Assembly (NCBI GenBank): GCA_029747015.1
Contig: JAKOGI010002486.1
Span: forward strand, 41,749-105,748
Direction of reading: 5' to 3'
Source of the DNA: Carnegiea gigantea
Lineage: Eukaryota > Streptophyta > Magnoliopsida > Caryophyllales > Cactaceae
DNA length: 64,000 bases
Shown here: positions 1 to 10,682 of the stretch, piece after piece
Layout: every line of letters begins with the position of its first letter
Position numbering within the stretch: position 1 is the stretch's first letter
Made by a program: the position numbers and the translations under genes
Notes under the pieces: generated by a model
Database searches by the model: none
What the model was told of the DNA's origin: nothing
What the model saw: the letters and a program-made list of their open reading frames with translations, nothing else

Positions 1-640
1 AATTGTTTGTTTCTCTACAACTGAATCCTGTCACCCTCAGATTTCACCCAAATTTAAGTTTGCATTACGTCAGATCCTGTTCGTTTGTAACATAATATTA
101 TTACTAAACAAAATATCAATTCATTGGAAGACATAAATTGAAACTCTATATCTATGATTTTCTAATAACTTATCATTGGAAGACATAAAAAAATTATTTC
201 TTAAATTTCCCTACATAGCAAAGTCTCCAGTGAAATAAATTCACATTTTTGAATAGACATATTACAACAATAGTTTTCCAACCAAAAAACCAAAAGATCT
301 TGTCTGTATAGAATAAATAATTTTGTTCAGCTCACTGGAAATGGGTATTAGCTTACCACAAATGTGCGTTGGCTCACCATGAATGTTTGTTAGCTCACCA
401 AATATGAGTGTTAGCTCACTACATATACATATGAGCTCACCCAATACGTGTGTTAGCACACCAATATTATGTGTTAGCTCACTACACATACATATTGGCT
501 CACCACGTACGTGAGATAGCTCACGAATATTATGTGTTAGCTCAGCAATAATATGTGATAGCTCATCACATTTGTAAGCTCACCAGTTTTTTGTGTTGAT
601 GTATTATAGAGTAAATGATTCAGTGAACATTTGAACATAC
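1..640 (-). other. 3' intron/flank of the Ulp1-like gene; no exon recognised
   Basis: AT-rich sequence downstream (minus strand) of the catalytic exon that ends at 641. It holds the first 21-bp repeat array (330-590). I could not recognise the exon that should carry the catalytic Cys of a C48 peptidase in 1-300. It may lie beyond the left edge of the window. Confidence 0.4.
330..590 (-). repeat. 21-bp tandem array, intron array 1
   Basis: The core GCTCAC (or a one-base variant) recurs at 330, 351, 372, 393, 414, 435, 456, 477, 498, 519, 540 and 561, an exact 21-bp step. A last copy at 578 has lost 4 bp. The flanking bases of each unit vary. Read on the minus strand, part of the array is open as a heptapeptide series of the type xELTxIx. 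It starts about 50 bp beyond the GTATGT donor at 640-639. Confidence 0.9.
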
Positions 641-1530
641 CACTAACAGATGGGTTTCTCCATATGTGGTTTTGTATGGAGCAGTGATGTGCATGTTGTC
701 GATGATATCAAGCCTGTCCTCCTTCAAATTAAAGCAGAAGACGAGAAAGTGCTTCTTGTGACATACGGGGAAGAACACCTTGAAATTGGAGAATGATTAG
801 TATTATACAATGTGAAGTTTTTATATAGAAATAAAATGTATCATATTATTGCTTACCAGATACAATATTTTTCCTGAGATCCATTTGTCACATCTCTAGA
901 ATTCTTTTTCAAGAATTGTTTCAAAATCAATGTACCTTGCCTCCACTGATTTTGCTGGATTTATCGAGGGGTCCAAGGTTGACTGAATGTTTGCAGTAGT
1001 ACAATTAGTTGCTTGATTATGTGTATTTGTGCAAATGTAAAATAAGTATGTACTTACCATTGCATCTACTGGTGTAAAAAATCTTCTTGGAGATCCTTCA
1101 CTTCTCTTTCTCTCCAAATTGTTAAGGATAGCAGCCCAAACATTGATCACCTGGGCATCCATGTATTCTCGTAGACACATGGTAGACATGTGATAACAAT
1201 ATGCAACATATATGTCATTATCAAAGATTTTTTCACTGGTTCAGTGAGAAAAGTAAGAAAAAACAATGTAAGTTTATATTGATTTTATTTTAAGTGTTTT
1301 TAAGTGTCGTATGTGTCAGAGTTATGTGCTAACTTTGATTCAAGGTCCTATGACGGATGGAATACATATTCAGCTACCATCCTCTCTTGGGCTAACAAAT
1401 CCCCTGTAATCTTGGTTATTCTCTCCACAAAAGGAGAGCAGAGGGGCTCTATCATTGGCCCTTCGTCTCTCCTCGGTTGATGTCTGGGCTTCTTGCTGTG
1501 CTCTTCTCCTTCATACATAATATGAGTAAG

Positions 1531-1690
1531 TACTCACCAAAATAGTTGTTGAGCTCACTGAAATACTTGTTGTGCTCACTATCATATATGTTCTGCTCAG
1601 TAACACATGTGTTGTGGTCACCAAGTTATACTTTGTGCTCACTAATATATGTGTTTAGCTCACTAAATATGACATTGTGCTCAATAAAAC
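1531..1690 (-). repeat. 21-bp tandem array, intron array 2
   Basis: Core hexamers (GCTCAC and variants) fall at 1532, 1553, 1574, 1595, 1616, 1637, 1658 and 1679, again exactly 21 bp apart. The array lies in the intron that begins with the GTAAGT donor just below 1724 and starts about 40 bp into it. Confidence 0.9.
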
Positions 1691-3234
1691 CATGATATTC
1701 TGATATAGTATAAAGAACTTACCATCAAGAATAGAATACGGCCATCGAAGTTTGAAACCCTCTTTTTGACAGATTCACATAATCTGTCAATGGTGTACTG
1801 ACACCAATCAATTGATGCTATGTCCTCAACATGAGCCACATTCTTAGCAAAATAGGGTGAGCAATGTACGTTCTCTGAACCATTGAAGAAGCATGATACC
1901 ATGTACATTACAAAGTTTCTTTTGAATCTTTCCCCTATATCAGTCTGGCTGAGAATGTATTGTGGCATTTGGCTCAATTTAGGGGTCCCATCTTGCAGAT
2001 TTCAGTCTTTTCTCCATGCATCAAGGACTTCATTGTATGTGGCATCTTTGGGCTTTTACCATAAAACTTCTCAACTTTCTTTCCACCAATGGGGAGTGCC
2101 AATGTGATATGGACATCCATTGGTGTAATCTTAATCCTTTTGTCTGGTGATATGTACAAGGTGACTGAGTATGGATCAAATCTGTCCACTATCCATTTGC
2201 ATAAATCCCCTGGTAGTTCTGTGACCTGTAAGTGGAGGAATCCTCCAAACCCCATATCTTGTATTGCCTTTGTCTGTACCTCATTGAAATGAGCAATCAT
2301 GCCAACAAACCCTGATAGTGACATTCTTGATTGAAAGATCTTCTTGTGCTTTGTGTCCCCCTCTGCAGGCTTTGGCACTGATTGCACGGACTTGGGGCCT
2401 TCAATAGGTATTGCAACACTTTTTTGGACATGTTGTTTCTTCTTCAGAGATTTATGTTCTTTTTTATGCTTTGTAACTGAGAGCTGTGCACTCTTTACAG
2501 GAGGTTTAGGACTCTTTTTCACATCGTCCTTCTTCTGGGGTTGTGACTTAACACTCTTTTTTGCCCTCAGTTGCATTTTCTTTGGCCTGGACTTTGTTCC
2601 TTCTTTTATCTTCTTTATTCTCTTCACCAGTACTTCATCATCAGAGTCTGATTCATCAACATATCCAGGGGAAGGCATTTATAAGTGGTGTCCTCCACCA
2701 TGTCATCTGTTTCCTCAGAAGGTTGTTGATAACTGTCAGTAATTGTCTTGTCAAAGCTTTCTTGTGCTGTGTTTTTGCTGTGCATTGTTTTCCTTTTTTT
2801 CAGCATGAACTTTAGTCTCTTCCCTGCTGTTGTAGTGCCTGGTTGAGGTGCGTTTGCTGGTCTCTGTTGCTGTTGTCCTCCTCTTCTAGTGAGTAGGCTG
2901 TGATGGTTGTCCTCCCTCTTTCTGGTGTTTTTGTTTCTTCTCTGCTATGGGAGCTTCTGGCTGTTCATCTTCTGAAGCAGGTGGAGTACAAATATTTTTG
3001 TTTTTCCTCACTTCTTGTTTCAACCTTCTCTTAGTTGCAGTAGTACTTGTTGAACTTGTTTTCCTAGCATAGGTTGTCTGCATTGCGGTGGATAGGGTTT
3101 GTTGATGCTTTGGTTGAGCTGTGTTGGTTGCTTCTCCTGTAGTTGTACATGGTATATTGTATAAGTGAACAAGATGTATAAGTAAATAAATGTGTAATGT
3201 TTAATGTAATGTGTGCCTCAATATATATATTTCA

Positions 3235-3500
3235 GCTCACTAAAATAGAAGGTATGGTCACCAATGTTATAGGTCACCTCACTAAACATAGTTGTCTGCT
3301 CACAAGAACTATGTGTGAACTCACTAAACGTAGTTGTCTACTGAGTATAATTATAGGTCAGCTCACTGAACATAGGTGTCTGCTCCGTACAATTGTAGGT
3401 CAGCTCACCAAATGTAGTTGTCTGCTCAGTGCATTTGCTTATCAGCTCACTAGACATTTGTATTGGCTCACCAACCCATATGTCAGGGCTCACTATTTGA
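3235..3500 (-). repeat. 21-bp tandem array, intron array 3
   Basis: Cores at 3235, 3256, 3277, 3298, 3319, 3340, 3361, 3382, 3403, 3424, 3445 and 3466 keep a strict 21-bp step, and the last at 3488 is 1 bp out. Several copies deviate (GGTCAC, CCTCAC, ACTGAG) yet hold register. The intron starts with a GTATGT donor below 3534. The plus strand is open through much of it, with no recognised product. Confidence 0.9.
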
Positions 3501-3837
3501 CAGGTATTAACATAGAATATAATGTATACATACCTTGGCCTGACTTGTGAGGAATATCATCTTGACTTGTTTGATTTGTTTTGTTTTGATCATTTGGGCT
3601 TCAATAAAAAAGGAAAAGATAATGTTAGTGCAGTGGACTACACTATGTTTGTTTTTTATGTATTTGAAGTGGTAATTACCTAACATTCACTTGCTCACTT
3701 GAGATGTCTCTTACAATGTTCATTATGATGTCTTGAGGGTTTGTGATTGACCCTTCTATCTTTGATCTATGTTATGAAATATTATTGAATATTATGTTAA
3801 TATTACAGGAAATGTAATAGCACACTAGAATAAAAGG

Positions 3838-4720
3838 TACAGCTTAGTAACAGTTTAAGGTAGGGCACACTAGGATGTAAAGTAAAGCTCACTACATTAT
3901 AAGAGAGAAGTCACAATAGGATGCATATGTTGTCATGGCTCACTATATTCAAGTCATAGCTCACTAAAATATATGGCACAACTCACTGGAGTATGCATAT
4001 GTTGACAGGTACTAGCACATAATATACAGCTCACCAGATGTTTATCATGGCTCACTATATACAAGTATTGGCTCACTAAGCATGGCACACTAGGGTGTAA
4101 AGGACAGGTGACGATATTATAAGATAGATGTTAGTATAGGATGCATATGTTGACAGGAACTATCATATTATTCATAGCTCACTACAGTATTGTTGTGGCT
4201 TACTATATTCAAGCCGTAGCTCACTAAAATATATGGCACAACTTACTAGAGCATGCATATGTTGACAGGCACTAGCACATAATGTACAGCTCACCAGATA
4301 TTTGTCATAGCTCACTATATACAAGCCTTGGCTCACTAAGTATGGCACACTAGGGTGCAAAGCATAGCTGACTATAGTATAAGACAGATGTTAGTATAGG
4401 GTGTATATGTTGACAGGAACTAGCATATTAGTCACAGCTCACTACAGTTTTGTCATCGCTCACTATATTCAAGCCATAGCTCACTAAAATATATGGCACA
4501 ACTCACTGAAGCATGTATATGTTGACAGGCACTAACACTTAATGTACAACTCACCAGATTTTTGTTATCGCTCACTACATACAAGCCTTAGCTCACTACA
4601 TTATAACATAAGAATCACTATAGCAGACATATGTGTACAGGAACAACCACATACTTCACAGCTCACTAAAATGAAGATCTGGCTCACCACAATACAAGGT
4701 ACAACTCACTATTAAATAGA
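3838..4720 (-). repeat. Decayed 21-22 bp array with a 220-260 bp higher-order repeat, intron array 4
   Basis: Many AGCTCAC/GGCTCAC cores at about 21-22 bp are overlaid by a larger repeat. The segment beginning GCACACTAGGRTG occurs at 3865, 4085 and 4345. Each copy contains the blocks ATGCATATGTTGACAGG and CTATATTCAAG in the same order. The array sits in the large intron between the first coding exon (4959 down) and the exon 3766-3680. Confidence 0.85.
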
Positions 4721-4959
4721 ATCCTAATAGTTGAGGTAAAAGTGTCTTTGATGTATTAGTGAATATCAAGGTAAACGTGTTCATTGTAAATTTGCAGACA
4801 AAATCAAGAACAAGCACATACTGCTCACTAGTTATGCACGTTTGCTCACTAACATTAGGTTTAAGAAGTTTTCAGGTTGTCAATATACCTCTTCTGAGGA
4901 GTGTTTGATGCATCAGTAGCAGATCTCTTCTTCGATACTGATGATTGTTAAGCTTCCAT

Positions 4960-5300
4960 CTGCAAACATTTGAAAAATGCGATAATGAGTGTGCGATTTT
5001 GTTAAAACCTAGAATGCCAAATGAATTCATCGTTTCCTTTCGATCATGCCAATAAATTTCGAATTTGCTAAAACTTACCTCAATTTTGTTTGCTTGCAAT
5101 TTCAGTGGTGATTTTGTGAAGATTTCTTGAGAAAATCGATGAGCAAATGTAGCAGAATTTCTCCAATTGAAGCACGAAGTTGAGTGGGTTTTGGGAGAAA
5201 GAAAGTGAGGGAGGTTTTTGGGTCGTGGTGTTTTGAAGTTGCGGCAGTTACGAGCGTTTGTTTTTTTTTTTTTTAGGCGGCGGGTTATTCACTTTTTGCA
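4960..5300 (-). promoter_or_regulatory. Probable 5' leader and upstream region of the Ulp1-like gene
   Basis: Minus-strand sequence ending ATTGAG then GTAAGT near 5080-5075 looks like a leader-exon donor, with the coding exon starting after CAG at 4960. A T-rich run sits at about 5250-5275. No TATA box is convincing. Confidence 0.3.
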
Positions 5301-5319
5301 TGGGTGGGCAGTGGGTGGG

Positions 5320-5351
5320 CCCAGTTGCACAAATGCAATTGTACAACTGGG
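5320..5351. repeat. 32-bp imperfect palindrome
   Basis: CCCAGTTG at 5320-5327 is mirrored by CAACTGGG at 5344-5351, and the interior also pairs: 28 of 32 positions are self-complementary. It lies upstream of the Ulp1-like gene, where one end of a MULE would be expected. No partner terminal repeat is visible because the other end would be outside the window. Confidence 0.75.
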
Positions 5352-5945
5352 TAGACGGTATAATTGCTGATAAAAGTATAAAACTACTTAAACTTTAATA
5401 TGTTGATTAAAAATAAAACTATGCTTTAAAAATTTAAAAAATAACAACAAAAAATAGAATATAGCTAAAAATTAGTTTTTGTTATTTAAAAAGTAGATAA
5501 AACGTTAATCAAATAAAAAAGAGAATATAGCTAAAAATTAGGTCCACATATAAAAGTCACATCTAATCAATTAAAAGATAGAACTTCTTCAACGGTGGGA
5601 GGGGACATTTGGTAAGAGGCTGCCACTGACCAATATTAATAACATAAATAGTTGATTGAAGTCGTTTCTTTTCATAATTATGCTTTTAATTCTAAAGAGA
5701 GAGTTTGCAAAACTTTTTATAATTATGAGTTTTTATTGGTAGGAATGGGCAGTGACATATACAGAACATTTTGAAAATACATAAATGACATTGGTTTTAG
5801 TAGGGGAGCACCATTTACAGATATAAATTATGAGTTTCAAAAATAATAGGTATGTAATAAATTCTAACAACTTAAAGTGGGATACGGTACGCTTATATAA
5901 TTTTGGAGCTATCAGTGATTAGTCTGGCCGACTGTTGAAGAGGCA
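5352..5945. other. AT-rich intergenic stretch
   Basis: No coding or repeat structure recognised. It contains two near-copies of a TAGCTAAAAATTAG-like block (about 5462 and 5529) and the likely promoter of the dehydrogenase gene. Confidence 0.5.
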
Positions 5946-7204
5946 ATGAACATAATAGGAAGAAGAAGAGCAATGGATTGGATACACAATGTAGTGAACA
6001 TAGTAGGTCCAGCATTGATCCTTCTCTTGGTGTGCCTATTTCTACCACTCTTTCGGTTGCCCAAGTTGTTCATTTCCATCTTACGTTCATTCTTTTTCAT
6101 CGAAGATGTTGCCGGCAAAGTTGTCATCATCACCGGCGCTGCCTCCGACATTGGCGAGGTAAGTTTCCTTCTTTTTTCTTTCATCTTACTTCCTTGTATA
6201 AGTTGCATTCTTTATGTAAATATGGATTTGGTCATGGTTTAATTTGTACATCCACATTTGAAAAAATTGCCATTTCTTTTATTGGCTCCCCCTGTTCCCC
6301 CAGGCTTCTTCTGGAGGCTAAGGTTAAATACTTAACGTTTACATGCATACTTGAACAGATTTTCAGTTTAGACAAAGTCTTATTATTGTTGGTCTATACT
6401 AGGCAACGTGAAAAATTAGTTATTATCGATTTTTTTTTTTGGTCTTTGGACCTCTATTTTAGTAGAGTTAAGCTACCATTGGATCAGTGGCAAAGTCAGG
6501 AATTTTGGAAAGGGGGTTGAAAATATCTATGCACTTTAACCAAGAATTAAACTGTTAAATTTTTATATCAATTAGATAATTAATAAAGAGTCACACTTAT
6601 AAGCTCAAATGAGGTTCCATCCTAAAATCAATTCACAATGGGTGGAGTAACTTATAAACTTCTATATATGCTCAAGCCCTTCAATTTTATCAATATGGGA
6701 CAACACCCACTTTCATATTTTTTTTATTTTTATTAATATGCGATGATACCCACTTTCATATTCCAATTTAAACAAATTTGGTATAGAAATTTTCAAATAA
6801 ACTCACAGATTAAACAAGAAAAACAAATTAAGCATTTTGACTTGGAATTGAAATTAAACCCACAAATTAAACAAACTAGTGCTATACCCTGCGATGCAGG
6901 GCTGTTGATTTTTAATAAATGCGTCTGTGTGATTCACCATTTATCTATTTATCTACTTTTTATTTTTTCTCTTTTATCAATTGATATACATATATACTGT
7001 TAGATAATTCCTTAATTAATAAAAATGAAGTGAATAATATTTAAAAAATAAAAATAAAAAGGAACCATGAGAATAGTGAAATAAGATGAATCCCAGTAAG
7101 AAAATTGTATACAAATGATAATAATTCAACCTCTCTAATTTATATGGGTAACATCTCTACCCTACAATATAACAAAGAGTTTAGTGTCTCATTATCTTCC
7201 TTAT

Positions 7205-7305
7205 TTATTGAGGTCCTGAATACATCAGGTCTTAGGTTCGATTCCCCCTCCCACCGTACTAGCTTTGTGGCTCATTTGAACTCAAAAAAAAATCTCGCTT
7301 AATTA
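7205..7305 (+). mobile_element. Small SINE-like insertion with a Pol III B box
   Basis: About 100 bp present in the outer Helitron but missing at the matching place of the inner copy. It contains GGTTCGATTCC (7235-7245), an exact match to the tRNA B-box consensus, and an A-run near its end. No A box is visible, so it is probably 5'-truncated. The B-box match alone could be chance; the presence/absence polymorphism is the stronger evidence for insertion. Confidence 0.5.
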
Positions 7306-7851
7306 AAAAATTTCTTCTCTAAATATTGGATTACTCAAAAATTATAAGCTCGTGTAGATGTATAATATGTTAATCATGGAATATAATAAATGTTAAAAAA
7401 GTTACACATTATAGTTAAACATGTTTGAGTATTTTAATGCTATATTTAAAACAAATAGGTTTTATCGATAATTAAAATTTTTTCAAAGTAAAAACTTTTG
7501 GTATGAAAATCCAAAAGGGTGAGAATAATAAACATGGGGAAAACAAATGATGAAAGATTACAAGTCAAATTGTTTTAAAAATATAGCATCATAATTTAAA
7601 AGGGTGAGCCAAATAAAAATGAAAAAGAATGAGAGATTACAAAGTAATGATGGAGAGAATATAGACTGATATTTGATATTTAAAATTTTAATTTGTCGAT
7701 AATATTTAATTGTACATTGTGGGTCCTCTTCGGATGAAGTACAAAGGACCCTCAACCAACCTTTTACTCAATACTCAAGATATAAAACTATAAACATACA
7801 GGCTGTCAATCAAATATCTCTCTAAGAAATTGTGTTTTGCTAATAGTATAA

Positions 7852-9475
7852 TCTATCTATCTTTATAACTATATATAAAATTGAATAATAGTATATGAAA
7901 TTAACATGTGGATGTCTTAGGTGGCGTTAAAAGGTGAGATGGCGAGTTGTTATTGGTTTAACTTGCCTTTCATTTACTAATAAAATTTATTAGCGATTTT
8001 TTTTACATTTAAAGTGATCATTATTGCATGCATTTATATGCACGAAAATATTGATTTTCCTATTTTAAAACATCACATTCATACCCAACTTTCTTCCATT
8101 ATTCTATCTATTAGAAATTGTTGAAAATTGAAACTAAGGAGTCAAACCGGATTTTTCTTTTTGGTGTAATTTTATCATGTGGATATAACAAGAGTGAGAT
8201 CAATGGGTGATATTTTCAAGTGAAATTTTATGTTGAGCTCGTAAAGTATTATTGGTTAATTTTTTAATTAAATATTTATTATTATTATTTATAATTTATC
8301 ATTTAAAATATTTAAATATTTTGATATTTTGATACTTTCTTTAATATTTTATTCGGAGCTTTTAGTTCTACTGGAACTTTTAAAATTGGCTTAATCATAA
8401 TAATTTCTAAAATGTGTGAGTTGTAATTATTGTCTTAATGCCTTGGTCATTACTCTATGATTTTGAAACAAATATTAATTGTTTGACTTTTAAGTCTTGA
8501 AACTTATGCAAAAAAGTACTGTTTGTAATGACCCTTTAAAAGAACAAGCTATGCAACATTTATGTCGTATGGATTCAAAAAGATATATTTACATATTATA
8601 ATATTAGTAAAATACAAGTTCTTAGAGAGATATTTGATTGACAATCTATACATTTATAACTTTACATCTTGATCATTGAGTAAGGGGTTGGTTGATGGAC
8701 CATTTTTACTCAATCTGAAGAGGACCCACAATATACAATCAAATATTATCGCAAATTAAAATTTTAAATATCAAATATCAATTTGTATTCTCTCCATCAT
8801 TACTTTGTAACCTCTCATTCTTTTCATTTTTATTGGGCTCACCCTTTTAAATTTTCATGCTATATTTTTCAAACAATTTGACTTGTAATCTCTCGTTATT
8901 TTTTTTTCATTTTTATTATTCTCACCCTTTTGGATTTTCATGCCAAAAGTTTCTACTTTCAAAAAATTTTAAGTATCGATAAAACCTATTTGTTTTAAAT
9001 ATAGCATTAAAAAAACTCACACATGTTTAACTATAATGTGAAAATTTTTTTAAAGTTTATTTGTTTCATGATTAACACATTATACATTTGTATAAGCTTA
9101 TAATTTTTTGAGTAATTCAATATTTATGGAAGAAAATTTTTAAATGAGCGAGATAATGAAACACTAAACTCTTTGTTGTATTGTAGGATAGAGATATTGC
9201 GCGTATAAATTAGAAAGGTTTAATTACTTTATTTTGTGCCAATTTTAATTTTCTTATTGGGATTCATCTTATTCCATTATTCTTATGGTCCTTTTTTTAT
9301 TTTTTTAATATTATTCACTTGATTTTTATTAATCACGGAATTAACTAACATATGTATATCAATTGATAAGAGTGAAAAAATAAAAAGTCGATAAATAGAT
9401 AAATGATGAATCGCACAAACACATTCACTAAAAAGGTAAATCAACTGCTCCTGCATCGCAGGTGTATAGCACTGG
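7852..9475 (+). mobile_element. Inner Helitron (non-autonomous, plus strand), same family as the outer one
   Basis: Starts TCTATCTATCTTTATAAC after an A (7851). Ends with hairpin CCTGC-atc-GCAGG (about 9450-9462) and terminal CTGG (9472-9475) followed by T. Its 1,624 bp align end to end with the reverse complement of the outer Helitron. Excising 7852-9475 restores an uninterrupted outer copy through the sequence TTTACATATTATA shared with the inner one. No coding capacity. Confidence 0.85.
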
Positions 9476-10169
9476 TATGTAAACATATAGAAATGTTGCG
9501 TGAAAAGAGTTATTACAAACAATACTTCTTTGCATATGCTTAAAGGCTTAAAAGCCAAGCAATCAATATTTGTTTCAAAATCATAAAGCATTGACGAAGG
9601 CATTAAGACAACAACTATAAATTATATATTTTAGAAATTATTATGGTCAAACCAAGCTCCAATAGAACAAAAGCTCTGAATAAAATGTTAAAGAAAATAT
9701 TAAAATATTAAAATATTTTAAATTTTAAGTCATAAATAATAAGTATAAATATTGAATTAAAAAAAGAAAAAAATCAACTAATAACACTTTTTCAGCTCAA
9801 CATAAAATTCTCCTTGTAAATATCACCCATTGATCTCGCTCTTGTTGTTCCCACATGATAAAATTGCATCAAAAAGAAAAATCTTGACTTACTCTTTAAT
9901 TTCAAATTTTAGCAGTTTCTACCAAATAGAAAAATGGGAGAAAGTTGGGTATGAATGCGATTTTTTAAAATAAGAAAATCAACATTTTCATACATATAAA
10001 TGCATGCAATAGTGAGCACTTTTAATATGAAAAAAAATCACTAATAAATTTTATTAGCAAATGAAAGACAAAGTAAACCAATAACAACTCACCATCTCAC
10101 CTTTCAATGCTGCCTAAGCTATCCACAGTCAATCTCATATGCTATTACTCAATTTTATATTTATGTAGA

Positions 10170-10350
10170 TTTGAAATTGAAATTAGCAAATAAACTCACA
10201 AATTAAACAAGAAAAGCAAATTAAGCATTTTGACCTATAATCAAAATTAAACGCACAAATGAAACACATTTGGAATTGAATAGGCAAATGAACTCACAAA
10301 TTAAACAAGAAAAGCAAATTAACCAACAAATTGAAGGACTAAATAAGAAT
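10170..10350 (+). repeat. Copies of the 95-bp tandem repeat of the hAT-like element
   Basis: Two copies sharing ACTCACAAATTAAACAAG at about 10195 and 10290 lie right of the Helitron. A matching copy is at about 6785-6875 on the left side. Confidence 0.7.
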
Positions 10351-10682
10351 TTCAAAAGTAACCAACAAATTAGTTGAATGAGAGGACATGGGCTGATGGT
10401 TTGTTTTGAGTTTGTGAGTAGCAAAAATTTAGGAAACAAAAAAAATTTAAACAATGAAAACATGAAGAAGAGGACTTGAACCTGCAACTTCGCAACATTA
10501 AGTAAAAACTCGCTCACCAGTCACCACACCAACTACTAGTTAGTACAATTTCCATATAGCTAATTGCCTTGGTTTTCATTTATACAAAAACCTTTTTTTT
10601 TTGGGGGTGCACATGAAATTTCTTTTTTGGAAGGATGTCGGTTGACCCCACTGCACCTATGACCATGCTAGATCTGCCACTA

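Larger units (their letters stand above)
641..4959 (-). pseudogene. Ulp1/C48-like cysteine peptidase gene, probably Mutator-element borne, decayed
   Basis: Multi-exon minus-strand gene. Exons I can place, 5' to 3': from 4959 (ATG after a CAG acceptor), 3766-3680, 3598-3534, from 3136 down to 1724, from 1508, 1235-1058, 982-857 and 778-641. Phases agree across the 3680/3598 and 3534/3136 junctions. The N-terminal part is Lys/Ser/Gln-rich and nuclear-protein-like. The middle (about 2300-1724) resembles the plant mobile-domain segment that precedes Ulp1 domains, ending with an IDWCQYTI-like stretch. The last exon has the C48 signature: FFPVCHKKHF (catalytic His), then IIDN (catalytic Asp). The Cys box is not seen. 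Lesions: TAA four codons after the first ATG, frameshifts near 2880, 2690 and 1990, and an in-frame TAG at 898-896. By family knowledge, plant MULEs often carry such Ulp1-like genes. Host or element function is inferred only. Confidence 0.68.
6876..10169 (-). mobile_element. Outer Helitron (non-autonomous, minus strand)
   Basis: On the minus strand it begins TCTACATAAATATAAAATTG (10169 down) and ends with hairpin CCCTGC-atc-GCAGGG, a short spacer and CTAG (6879-6876). The flanks are A and T, as Helitrons require. Removing it rejoins the 95-bp tandem repeat of the host element without a duplication (AAACAAATTTG restored at 6875/10170). Without the inner element it is 1,670 bp. No Rep/helicase is encoded. 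It carries a SINE-like insert at about 7205-7305. Confidence 0.82.
6485..10682. mobile_element. hAT-like non-autonomous element in SDR intron 1, host of two Helitrons
   Basis: The left end CAGTGGCAAAGTCAGG and the inverted right end (reverse complement TAGTGGCAGATCTAGC) are similar. They are flanked by 8-bp near-duplicates CATTGGAT (6477-6484) and CATTGACT (10683-10690), 6 of 8 identical, the length expected of hAT. Without the Helitron it would be about 0.9 kb and carries no transposase. It contains a tandem repeat of about 95 bp (ACTCACARATTAAACAAG core) at about 6767, 6871/10170 and 10264. Assignment rests on short termini only. Confidence 0.5.

Noticed and set aside
330..600. Regular repeats looking like a CRISPR array
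   Set aside because: The unit is 21 bp in total with a core of about 9 bp, there are no unique 30-bp spacers, no cas genes, and the setting is introns of a plant gene.
7235..7245. tRNA gene
   Set aside because: Only a B box matches. No A box, cloverleaf or anticodon arm is found nearby.
6880..10160. Very large inverted repeat, first taken for a foldback transposon or a single TIR element
   Set aside because: The arms are interleaved (A B A' B'), which a foldback does not give. Two nested Helitrons with proper ends explain every junction.
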